Part shown: in pieces, positions 1 to 6,245 of the stretch
How positions within the stretch are numbered: the first letter of the stretch is position 1
Layout of the letters: every line of letters begins with the position of its first letter
Assembly (NCBI GenBank): GCA_964346325.1
Contig: CAYFUK010000029.1
Span: 1 to 15,153 of the forward strand
Length of the DNA stretch: 15,153 nucleotides
Source: JAUVDZ01 sp964346325
Lineage (GTDB): Bacteria; Patescibacteriota; Gracilibacteria; UBA1369; PNNO01
Direction: 5' to 3'
The notes under the pieces: generated by a model
Seen by the model: only the letters and a program-made list of their open reading frames with translations
Databases searched by the model: none
Told to the model about the DNA's origin: nothing
Program-made: the position numbers and the translations under genes

Positions 1-44
1 ATTGGCCAATATGGTAAAAAATAAACTTTAATATTTTTTGAAAA

Positions 45-76
45 GTTGCTAGCTGGCGGGAAATAATGCTAGCAAC
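45..76. repeat. 9-bp perfect inverted repeat, 14-nt loop
   Basis: GTTGCTAGC at 45-53 is matched by its exact reverse complement GCTAGCAAC at 68-76, with a 14-base spacer. A second short pair, CAACCG (73-78) with CGGTTG (119-124), starts inside its right arm. There is no T-run on either side, so it does not look like an intrinsic terminator. The function is unknown. Confidence 0.65.
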
Positions 77-137
77 CGGTAGGAAGGAAAAGGAAGGTTA
101 CAGGGGGGGAGTCCAGAACGGTTGGTTCATTTCGGAC

Positions 138-162
138 GACAGGTCGTTGTACACGACCTGTC
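138..162. repeat. 10-bp perfect hairpin, 5-nt loop
   Basis: GACAGGTCGT (138-147) and ACGACCTGTC (153-162) are perfect reverse complements around the loop TGTAC. Allowing one bulged C at 163, about four more pairs (one of them G-T) extend the stem to 134-167. It lies in the GC-rich island and no T-run follows on either strand. Confidence 0.7.
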
Positions 163-176
163 CGTCTTCGGTCTCG

Positions 177-204
177 GCCGTCACGGACACGAGGTCCAGA
201 CGGC
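177..204. repeat. Imperfect GC-rich hairpin (6 bp + 4 bp)
   Basis: GCCGTC (177-182) pairs with GACGGC (199-204). After a small internal loop, GGAC (185-188) pairs with GTCC (194-197) around a five-base loop. It follows the 138-162 hairpin closely, so the two could form adjacent stems in one transcript. No known RNA family was recognised. Confidence 0.55.
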
Positions 205-238
205 TCCAGCGCCCTTTTTGTCAACCCTTATTTTTTAT

Positions 239-769
239 TTAAGTTTTATCCATAAAAACCCTGCTTCCAACCGACTTATCCTGCCCCTGGTATTTGCCCT
301 TATATGGATTTTCAGCTGTCTGGTCCATTTTTGCAAAAACCAGCTGGCAAATTCTGCGCCCTTTTTGCAATTTTATCGGTAATGAATTCGCATTGTATAA
401 TTCCAAAGTAATTCTGCCTTCAAAACCGGGATCAACCCATCCCGCATTTTGAATAAACAAACCTATTCGGCCTATTGAACTACGCCCTTCAACAAAAGCG
501 GTTAGATCATCCGGCAGTTTAACATACTCGGCTATTGTAGCCAGTAAAAAACTGTGAGGAGGAATGGTTATACCGTCACTTTCAATTTCGCGGTATTTAA
601 TTTCACTGTCGAGCGTGAGAATATCCATATGAGTATCCTCTATCAACAAATAGTGATCACCAAGGCGGCAATCGATTGAAGCCGGCTGAATTGACTCGTG
701 GGTAATCGGATCAACAACAAGTGACCCGTCGGAAAGCATTTTCCTTAGTGTTTTGTCGGATAGAATCAT
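239..769 (-). CDS. dcd: dCTP deaminase, probably bifunctional (dCTP deaminase/dUTPase type)
   Basis: This 176-residue protein belongs to the trimeric dUTPase-like dCTP deaminase family, which makes dUTP (or directly dUMP) from dCTP for thymidylate synthesis. The core motifs are in order: Q-P-A-S-I-D at 28-33, G-R-S-S-I-G-R at 95-101, A-G-W-V-D-P-G-F at 109-116 and T-L-E-L-Y-N at 121-126, with the expected catalytic Glu at 123. The C-terminal lid, with K-Y-Q-G-Q near 159-163, is present. The A-G-W-x-D signature resembles the bifunctional enzymes of Methanocaldococcus and Mycobacterium more than the A-H-R-I-D of E. coli Dcd, so direct dUMP formation is inferred. The ATG overlaps the stop of the desulforedoxin-like gene as TAATG, suggesting translational coupling. 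There is no Shine-Dalgarno sequence. It is the last gene of the run; a GC-rich, gene-free stretch follows it. Confidence 0.95.
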   Translation of the reverse strand: MILSDKTLRKMLSDGSLVVDPITHESIQPASIDCRLGDHYLLIEDTHMDILTLDSEIKYREIESDGITIPPHSFLLATIAEYVKLPDDLTAFVEGRSSIGRIGLFIQNAGWVDPGFEGRITLELYNANSLPIKLQKGRRICQLVFAKMDQTAENPYKGKYQGQDKSVGSRVFMDKT

Positions 770-903
770 TATTCCGAATCCGGGTTAGGTTCTTTAAGCT
801 CCATTTCTGCGCCGCAGCATTTTAACCGGCCGCCTCCGATTTCGACAATTTTCACTTTATTGCCGCAGATTTCGCATTTATAGATTTGATCTAGTTCAAT
901 CAT
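769..903 (-). CDS. Desulforedoxin-like (desulfoferrodoxin N-terminal domain) iron protein, 44 aa
   Basis: This small gene runs from ATG at 903-901 to TAA at 771-769. The product begins MIELDQIYKCEICG and contains G-G-G-R-L-K-C-C-G. Cysteines at 10, 13, 29 and 30 give the C-x2-C-x15-C-C spacing of desulforedoxin and of the N-terminal domain of two-domain superoxide reductase (desulfoferrodoxin). In that family four Cys bind one Fe in a distorted rubredoxin-like site. The catalytic superoxide-reductase domain with its His ligands is absent, so this is a stand-alone electron-transfer or accessory protein. It starts three bases after the SLH-protein stop (TAA ATA ATG), and its own stop overlaps the dcd ATG. 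The tail (P-N-P-D-S-E) is acidic. Family assignment is strong; the partner and the exact role are unknown. Confidence 0.88.
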   Translation of the reverse strand: MIELDQIYKCEICGNKVKIVEIGGGRLKCCGAEMELKEPNPDSE

Positions 904-906
904 TAT

Positions 907-2231
907 TTAAATATTAAGAGTTATTTTCCTCGATTCGCTTGAAACATCCTGCATGAGCGGATGATTTTCAAACCTACTATAAACAAACCAATCTAAATTT
1001 AATATATTGGAATTTTCATCCACAGTAAATTCTCCATTCATCAGATCCCAATTATCCGCAGAAAGTTGAAAAGAATTTGTAGTTGATCCAAAACACACGT
1101 TTTCTTTTGCAATTAATGGATCAGCGTTTACAAAACAAATCATGTACTGTTTAAACTCATAATCAGAACATCCCGGACCATCCCAGGTAAATGAGATTTC
1201 ATCTTCAAAATCGAATTCCGTATCAGCAGCAGGATCAATTAATGATAATTCCGTTTCGCAGTTTTCATTTGCTAAAGTTATTGATTTTGTTTCAGNNNNN
1301 NNNNNNNNNNNNNNNNNNNNNNNNNNNNNNNNNNNNNNNNNNNNNNNNNNNNNNNNNNNNNNNNNNNNNNNNNNNNNNNNNNNNNNNNNNNNNNNTTTGT
1401 TTCAGTTGAATTTAAATATATTGGTTCAATTTCATCAGCTATATCTTCTTCAGTAAAATCGGACCCTTCTTTCATTAAAATCCCATAATCTTCAAAAGCA
1501 TATCCACCAAAAGTCTCCCATCGCACACTAATATTATTGTCATTACCATGGAGTCTTACGTCTTGCACCCGATCTCTTCCGAAAACCGCATTTGTTGCTG
1601 CTTTATCATAAACAGACAACCCCAGTTCATCAATTATCAAGGTTCTGAATAAAATTTCAAAAGCTGAGCCTCGCGTCATGTCATCAGCAGGATTAAATTT
1701 AGTACCCAGCTCGGGTATTAAATTGTGTTCATATCCTACGCGTACATAAGGCGCATACCACTGCGAAGTTGCGACATCTTCATAAGGTATGAATCCAACA
1801 TCCCGAGGTATTGCATAGTCTTGTGATTCCAATATTAATTTTAAAACTTCAGCTCTTATTATTGTTTGAGCTGGTTTAAAATTTCCATCTGCATATCCCT
1901 GAACCCATCCTTGTTCTTTTGCGTAACAAACATAAGGGGCATACCAATCATCTATAACATCGTTAAAACAATTATTGTAAATTAATGAATCGGGAGTAAT
2001 GCCATTACCTTCAACCAGAATTTTTGTTAATTCTGCACGATTTATATTGTGTAAAACTCTTATTGTTCCATCAGGATATCCATTAATGATACCTTGATCG
2101 GTCAAATACAAAATAGCATCTTCATTAGAAGAAACAGTGTCTGAAAAAGGATTTTCTAATGCAAATACCGAAGTAAAATCAAACATAAAAACCATGCCTG
2201 AAAGCAAAATGCAAGTAAGGATTTTTTTCAT
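907..2231 (-). CDS. Exported SLH-domain surface protein interrupted by an assembly gap (404 aa if merged)
   Basis: An N-terminal signal peptide (about 1-24, hydrophobic core then S-V-F-A) is followed by three SLH-type repeats (about 27-75, 88-135, 145-195). These domains tether proteins to the cell wall or surface polymer. Key motifs are G-Y-P-D-G-T (51-56), W-Y-A-P-Y-V-C-Y-A-K (96-105) and R-A-E (66-68, 126-128). Cys88 and Cys102 flank the W-Y-A-P-Y motif and probably form a disulfide. A 100-N run lies at 1296-1395. Merging the identical 10 bases on its two edges keeps one open frame to the TAA at 907, giving 1215 bases and 404 residues. The restored C-terminal domain (about 279-404) has four Cys (288, 318, 329, 343) and a beta-rich, Ig/FnIII-like look; its function is unknown. 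The start is the first ATG before the signal peptide, 19 bases after the PEBP gene stop, without a Shine-Dalgarno sequence. Confidence 0.82.
1296..1395. other. Assembly gap of 100 N with overlapping edges
   Basis: Exactly 100 N, the usual placeholder length for a gap of unknown size. The ten bases TTTGTTTCAG occur both immediately before it (1286-1295) and immediately after it (1396-1405). This suggests two contig ends that overlap rather than missing sequence. Confidence 0.95.
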
Positions 2232-2250
2232 TATAAGTTAGGTTAATTTT

Positions 2251-2688
2251 TTACCGGCGTGAATAATTACCCGTTAATTCCGTTTGTTCTATTATATGCC
2301 CCTGCATGGCATATTCAAGTGCTTCTTTGTCGGCGTCCATGTCTAAATCGAGTTCGGTGTCCAAAGCGTATAATTTAAAAAAGTATTTGTGAGACCCCGA
2401 TGGAGGGCATGGTCCGCCGTAACCTTTTGACCCGAAACTTGTCATACCTTCAACTCCCGCGGGTTTGTTCCCTTCGTCAATTCCCGTTGTCGAAACGGGC
2501 ATATTCCATACGGTCCAGTGAACCCATGTTCCCGAAGGCGCATCCGGATCGTCAGCGATTAAAGCAAGTGCTTGGGCCCGCTCAGGTACGTTTTCAAATT
2601 TTAAAGGGGGATTGATGTCTTCTCCGTCGCATGTATATTTCGACGGAATTTGTCCCCGGTTTTCGAATGCTGAAGAAGTAATTTTCAT
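2251..2688 (-). CDS. YbhB/YbcL-family PEBP-like protein
   Basis: This is a 145-residue member of the phosphatidylethanolamine-binding-protein superfamily, bacterial YbhB/YbcL branch. The order of motifs fits well: S-x-A-F-E-N and I-P-x-K-Y-T-C-D-G near the N-terminus, A-D-D-P-D-A-P-S-G-T-W-V-H-W centrally, then Y-G-G-P-C-P-P-S-G-S-H-K-Y, the classic ligand-pocket signature. No signal peptide is seen, so it is probably cytosolic. The ligand and physiological role of this bacterial branch are poorly defined. I chose the ATG at 2688, because family members start M-K-I-x-S-x-A-F. An in-frame TTG at 2721 would add 11 residues and would almost touch the pgl stop. The sequence ACAACTAACC lies just upstream of this ATG, as it does upstream of zwf. 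It follows pgl directly and is probably co-transcribed with the sugar-phosphate genes. Confidence 0.92.
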   Translation of the reverse strand: MKITSSAFENRGQIPSKYTCDGEDINPPLKFENVPERAQALALIADDPDAPSGTWVHWTVWNMPVSTTGIDEGNKPAGVEGMTSFGSKGYGGPCPPSGSHKYFFKLYALDTELDLDMDADKEALEYAMQGHIIEQTELTGNYSRR

Positions 2689-2722
2689 ATTTGAGAGGTT
2701 AGTTGTATAGGCGGTCAGCAAT

Positions 2723-3376
2723 TCATGAGTAAAGGTGATAAATTAATAAATTATGATGGTTCGTAAGATGGCGCGCCGGAAAAGAATCCAGATCAATCGA
2801 TTCATTACTCATTTTTTGTATTGCATCCCATTTTTCTTTGCCTTTGGTTAAAACCAGCAGCTTTTCGCTTTGCATAATAAGCGGCATTGTCATTGTTAAA
2901 CGGTCTTTTATATCATGTTTGTCGGTTTTGGTATGCATAACCGGGCGGTCTTTTTTATTTATAGCGGGAGAGTTCGGAAAGATTGAAGCAAAATGCCCGT
3001 CAGTGCCGATTCCCAGAACACATAGATTCAAAGGCCCGTCTAAATATTCGTGTAATTTATCTTCATAATCTTTTATACAATCCGGGATGGACAAACTTGT
3101 ATCAAAAGAATGCAGATGAGCTTTGGGCAAGGCATCGGCAATTAATTTATAGTTTGATTTGGGGTCGCCGGCCGGAACATATCTTTCATCAACCATAAAA
3201 AACCGGACTTTTTTAAAATCGTAACGTTCGCGTTTGCTTAAAGCTTTATAGATTGGACCCGGTGTCGAACCGCCGCTTAACGCCGTTTTTGCATCCTCAA
3301 AATTACTGCTTTTTTCAATGTAATCGGCTCCCGCAACAATGAATTCTTCGTTATTTGTAAAGATTTTGAGTTCCAT
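2723..3376 (-). CDS. pgl: 6-phosphogluconolactonase
   Basis: This 217-residue protein is of the DevB/SOL type. It hydrolyses 6-phosphogluconolactone to 6-phosphogluconate, the step between Zwf and Gnd, in the cytosol. Visible signatures are L-S-G-G-S-T-P (33-39, phosphate binding), V-D-E-R-Y-V-P followed by S-N-Y (62-76), the diagnostic L-G-I-G-T-D-G-H (121-128, with the likely catalytic His128), and R159 before T-M-T-M-P. The length is near the family norm (about 220-260), with a slightly short C-terminus. The stop is TGA. The ATG lies 39 bases after the zwf stop, the longest spacer inside the pentose-phosphate block. Its neighbours zwf and gnd place it firmly in the oxidative branch. It has no Shine-Dalgarno sequence; ACAACTA precedes the start. 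Confidence 0.95.
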   Translation of the reverse strand: MELKIFTNNEEFIVAGADYIEKSSNFEDAKTALSGGSTPGPIYKALSKRERYDFKKVRFFMVDERYVPAGDPKSNYKLIADALPKAHLHSFDTSLSIPDCIKDYEDKLHEYLDGPLNLCVLGIGTDGHFASIFPNSPAINKKDRPVMHTKTDKHDIKDRLTMTMPLIMQSEKLLVLTKGKEKWDAIQKMSNESIDLDSFPARHLTNHHNLLIYHLYS

Positions 3377-3393
3377 AGATAGTTGTTTGTAAC

Positions 3394-3414
3394 GTACCCG
3401 GTACTTCGAAGTAC
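3394..3414. repeat. Overlapping GTAC palindromes in the zwf-pgl spacer
   Basis: GTACCCGGTAC (3394-3404) and the perfect palindrome GTACTTCGAAGTAC (3401-3414) share one GTAC. They fill most of the spacer between the zwf stop (3416-3418) and the pgl ATG (3376). A protein-binding operator or a small mRNA hairpin is possible. There is no T-run, so a terminator is unlikely. Confidence 0.5.
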
Positions 3415-3415
3415 T

Positions 3416-4840
3416 CTAATGTATATCAAACCATTCGCATCCATCCATCTCTGTTAATTTCTTCTGTGATTCGGGCCCTTTGCTTCCGGGTTTATATTTT
3501 TCTACCTTTACCTTATTTTTCTTTGCAAATTTAACAATCGAATCAATAAGCTCCCATGTTGCAATCACCTCCGGAAAACTTAAAAAGAATTTTTTTCGGC
3601 CGTCTATCGCGTCTAAAAGTAAATTGCCGTGTTCGGGCATACAGGAGTCACCTTCGCATGAGATTGTGTCCGAAGTTGTAATGTCCTGGTACGAAGCTTC
3701 CAGTCCGCGTTTATTAACAAGTTTAATATTAAGCTTTTCATTCGGATAAAATTCTATAATAACTCTGTTGGGAGGTTCTTCAGCAGGCTGAAACGCGTGT
3801 TTTTTAAGTTCTATTACAATATATGTATGATGTTCATGCAGTCTTTTACCCGAACGAATGTAAATCGGGACTTTATACCAGCTTTGGCGGTCTATAAACA
3901 ATCTTAATGCGGCGAATGTATCCGTCCTTGAATGCTTTGGAACATCTTCAAGATCTTTGTAACCTTCATATTGTCCCAAAACCATATTCTTTTTTGATTT
4001 GTTGAATTTGACCGCCGAAAGAATACTGTATTTTTCACGGTGCAGGCTTTTATCGGTGCTCGTAACCGGAATCGACATTGTAATTAAAGCCAGAACCTGC
4101 AACAAATGCGATTGAATCATATCTTTTAAAGTTCCGACTCTTTCAAAATACCCTACACGGTCTTTTACTCCCACGGTTTCGAATGCTGTAATCTGAATAT
4201 TTGCAACTTCGGCCCCTTTCATTATCAAATTAAGAATTCTGTTTGTTTCACGAAGCGTTAAAATGCTCTGCACAACCGATTTACCGAGATAATGATCCAA
4301 TAGATACACCTGATCTTCTTTAAAATAATTAGAAACAGTATGAAACAAATCACCGGCAGAAGAAGCATCGTCTCCAAAAGGTTTTTCTAAAATCAGTCTG
4401 ATATTTTCGTTGTCGGATTTACGGGTTTCTCCGAGATTATTTATAATGGGCTTGAAAACCACGGGCGGAACAGCAAAGTAACATAAGTTTGTAAGTTTTT
4501 TCCCGTCAGTGATTTTATCCAGATGCTTTTTGTATTTTATAAAATCTTTCTTTTTGTCATAATTTCCTGAAATATAATGAAAATGGCTAAGCAAAGCGCT
4601 TAATACTTTTTTGTTAACTTTTCCGTCATAATATTTGTTTATGCTTTTTTCAACTGAATTTCTGAACTCTTTTTCAGACATATCAGACCTTGCGTAACCC
4701 ACAACATAAAAGTCGGCCGGAAGCATTTGTTTTAACTTAAGCTCATATAAAGTCGGATATATCTTCATTTCAGCAAGATTACCGGAAGCTCCGAATATGG
4801 TTAATATAAAGGGTTTCTCAATTTTTGTAGACATAGACAT
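3416..4840 (-). CDS. zwf: Glucose-6-phosphate 1-dehydrogenase
   Basis: This 474-residue protein oxidises glucose 6-phosphate to 6-phosphogluconolactone and is usually the main entry of carbon and NADPH into the oxidative pentose-phosphate pathway. The Rossmann motif G-A-S-G-N-L-A lies at 17-23; most relatives have G-A-S-G-D-L-A, so Asn21 is a variation. E-K-P-F-G is at 152-156. The substrate-site signature D-H-Y-L-G-K is at 182-187, with the expected His183 and Lys187. V-G-Y-F-E-R-V-G-T-L-K-D-M-I-Q-S-H-L-L-Q, typical of the family, follows. I start at ATG 4840, four bases after the gnd stop. An in-frame ATG at 4915 would add 25 residues inside gnd with no family resemblance, and ATG 4834 is equally possible. 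ACAACTAACC precedes the start and no Shine-Dalgarno sequence is present. The stop is TAG. Confidence 0.96.
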   Translation of the reverse strand: MSMSTKIEKPFILTIFGASGNLAEMKIYPTLYELKLKQMLPADFYVVGYARSDMSEKEFRNSVEKSINKYYDGKVNKKVLSALLSHFHYISGNYDKKKDFIKYKKHLDKITDGKKLTNLCYFAVPPVVFKPIINNLGETRKSDNENIRLILEKPFGDDASSAGDLFHTVSNYFKEDQVYLLDHYLGKSVVQSILTLRETNRILNLIMKGAEVANIQITAFETVGVKDRVGYFERVGTLKDMIQSHLLQVLALITMSIPVTSTDKSLHREKYSILSAVKFNKSKKNMVLGQYEGYKDLEDVPKHSRTDTFAALRLFIDRQSWYKVPIYIRSGKRLHEHHTYIVIELKKHAFQPAEEPPNRVIIEFYPNEKLNIKLVNKRGLEASYQDITTSDTISCEGDSCMPEHGNLLLDAIDGRKKFFLSFPEVIATWELIDSIVKFAKKNKVKVEKYKPGSKGPESQKKLTEMDGCEWFDIH

Positions 4841-4844
4841 TCGG

Positions 4845-6242
4845 TTAGTTGTCAACTTGCCACTCAGTGTGGAATTTTCCTGTTTTGTCGACTCTTTCAT
4901 ATTTATGTGCACCAAAATTATCTCTTAAGCCCTGGATAAGATTGGCGGGCAGGTTTTCAGCGGTAATCGAATCAAAATATGTAACGGAAGAGGCCAGTCC
5001 GGCAATCGGGATGCCCGCTGAAATTCCAATTGAAACAATGGTTCTGAGTGAATTGATGGTATCGTTCAAATCAATTTTTTCAAATAGATGAATATCGTTT
5101 TTTTCATTAAAGATTTCAGTAATCTCTTTTAGAATTTTTGCCCTTATTATGCAGCCGCCCTGCCATATCCTCGAGATTTCACTTAAATTTATTTCCCAGT
5201 TATTTTTTTCAGCTCCCGTTTTAATTAAATGATATCCCTGGGCGAAACAAATAATCATTCCGGCATACAGGGCTTCTTCCAAAACACTCACAAAAATATT
5301 TTTTTCAAAATCTCTGTCGGCTTTCTGTTTTTTAAATTTTCCCGAAAGCTCCTGCCGCAAATCTTTATAGCTCGAAATAACCCGCGCAAATACAGCCTCT
5401 GTAATTGCAGGAAGAGCCGTACCGTTATCAAGTGCGTCAATCGATGTCCATTTACCTGTTCCTTTCTGCTCCGCTTTGTCCAAAATATAATCAATCAAAT
5501 AACCGTTGTTAAATTCATCTTTTCTATTAAGAACTTCCGCGGCTGTTCCGAATAAAAACGATTCCAGTCGTCCTTTATTATATTCTTTAAAAATCTCCGC
5601 AATTTCAGGCGGCTCCAATTTATAAATATTCTTGAGCAGATCATAAGCCTCGGCCATTAATTGCATAATCCCGTATTCAATACCGTTATGAACCATCTTA
5701 ACGTAATGGCCCGCGGCATTATCTCCCACATAAGTAACACACGGCCCTCCGTTAAAATCACGCGCTGCAATTGCTTCAAAAATTTCACGTATGTTTTTCC
5801 AGGATTCTTTTGTCCCCCCGGGCATTAAGCTGGGCCCGTTTAAAGCACCTTCTTCACCTCCGCTTACTCCGCATCCGACAAAATGAATCCCGTCTCCCCG
5901 CAAATCTTCAAATCTTCGTATTGTTTTTTCAAAATTTGAATTTCCGCAGTCTATTATTATATCTTCTTTATCAAGCAATGGTTTTAGGCTTTCGATAACC
6001 GAATCAACCGCGGGCCCGGCTTTAATCATCAAAATCACTTTCCGCGGTCGCTCCAATGAATCTATCATATCTTTTAAATCTTCGAATCCTTCAAAATCTT
6101 TACCGCCATAATTATCAACAGCTTTTTGCATTACCTCTGTTGTACGGTTATATACCGAAATTTTAAAGCCTTTATCAGCTATATTCCGTGCAATGTTCGT
6201 CCCCATTACACCAAGGCCTATAAGCCCTATTTCAGATTTCAT
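4845..6242 (-). CDS. gnd: 6-phosphogluconate dehydrogenase, decarboxylating
   Basis: This 465-residue protein converts 6-phosphogluconate to ribulose 5-phosphate and CO2 with reduction of NAD(P)+. The nucleotide-binding G-L-G-V-M-G is at 9-14, with N-R-T at 32-34, where an Arg-containing turn usually reads the NADP phosphate. The substrate signature G-V-S-G-G-E-E-G-A is at 125-133, and the catalytic pair Lys182 and Glu189 sits in K-M-V-H-N-G-I-E. The all-helical C-terminal half contains K-G-T-G-K-W-T, and the protein ends with the dimer-arm signature D-N-F-G-A-H-K-Y-E-R. Full length (465-475 is usual) shows the long, decarboxylating form. It starts three bases after the tkt stop (TAA TTT ATG), and its stop lies four bases before zwf, so the three genes are very probably co-translated. 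Confidence 0.97.
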   Translation of the reverse strand: MKSEIGLIGLGVMGTNIARNIADKGFKISVYNRTTEVMQKAVDNYGGKDFEGFEDLKDMIDSLERPRKVILMIKAGPAVDSVIESLKPLLDKEDIIIDCGNSNFEKTIRRFEDLRGDGIHFVGCGVSGGEEGALNGPSLMPGGTKESWKNIREIFEAIAARDFNGGPCVTYVGDNAAGHYVKMVHNGIEYGIMQLMAEAYDLLKNIYKLEPPEIAEIFKEYNKGRLESFLFGTAAEVLNRKDEFNNGYLIDYILDKAEQKGTGKWTSIDALDNGTALPAITEAVFARVISSYKDLRQELSGKFKKQKADRDFEKNIFVSVLEEALYAGMIICFAQGYHLIKTGAEKNNWEINLSEISRIWQGGCIIRAKILKEITEIFNEKNDIHLFEKIDLNDTINSLRTIVSIGISAGIPIAGLASSVTYFDSITAENLPANLIQGLRDNFGAHKYERVDKTGKFHTEWQVDN

Positions 6243-6245
6243 AAA

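Larger units (their letters stand above)
1..238. other. Gene-free left end with a GC-rich, hairpin-rich island
   Basis: No gene is supported here. Bases 1-75 are AT-rich and open with the perfect palindrome ATTGGCCAAT (1-10). From about 76 to 222 the composition changes: I count 69 G/C in positions 101-210 (about 63%), far above the neighbouring genes. The island has a purine-rich stretch (80-110, including seven G at 103-109), then two strong hairpins at 138-162 and 177-204. It ends just before the AT-rich tail following dcd. One minus-strand frame (about 213 down to 114) reads like GC-rich coding sequence for some 30 residues, but it has an in-frame TGA just upstream and no start codon. A structured RNA, an inserted fragment and an assembly chimera all remain possible. 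Confidence 0.6.

Noticed and set aside
45..76. Integron attC-like site or intrinsic terminator
   Set aside because: The arms begin GTT and end AAC, but the internal bases do not match the GTTRRRY/RYYYAAC core sites, no integrase is nearby, and there is no T-run.
76..222. tRNA or other standard RNA in the GC-rich island
   Set aside because: No T-arm GGTTC-A consensus, acceptor pairing or other recognisable RNA landmark could be found on either strand.
219..224. TTGACA on the minus strand as a -35 promoter box after dcd
   Set aside because: No TATAAT-like -10 element follows at 16-18 bases; the downstream bases are GC-rich.
122..382. Plus-strand 86-codon open frame at the left end
   Set aside because: It runs antisense through the 3' part of dcd and the GC-rich island, has no family resemblance, and its second half is only the complement of a well-supported gene.
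907..1143. Separate 78-residue gene
   Set aside because: It begins at an internal Met (M-I-C-F) and is in frame with the SLH protein once the overlapping gap edges are merged; there is no independent start signal.
4841..4915. Longer zwf start at ATG 4915 inside gnd
   Set aside because: The extra 25 residues are low-complexity, coded in the gnd 3' end, and not typical of the family; ATG 4840 just after the gnd stop fits better.
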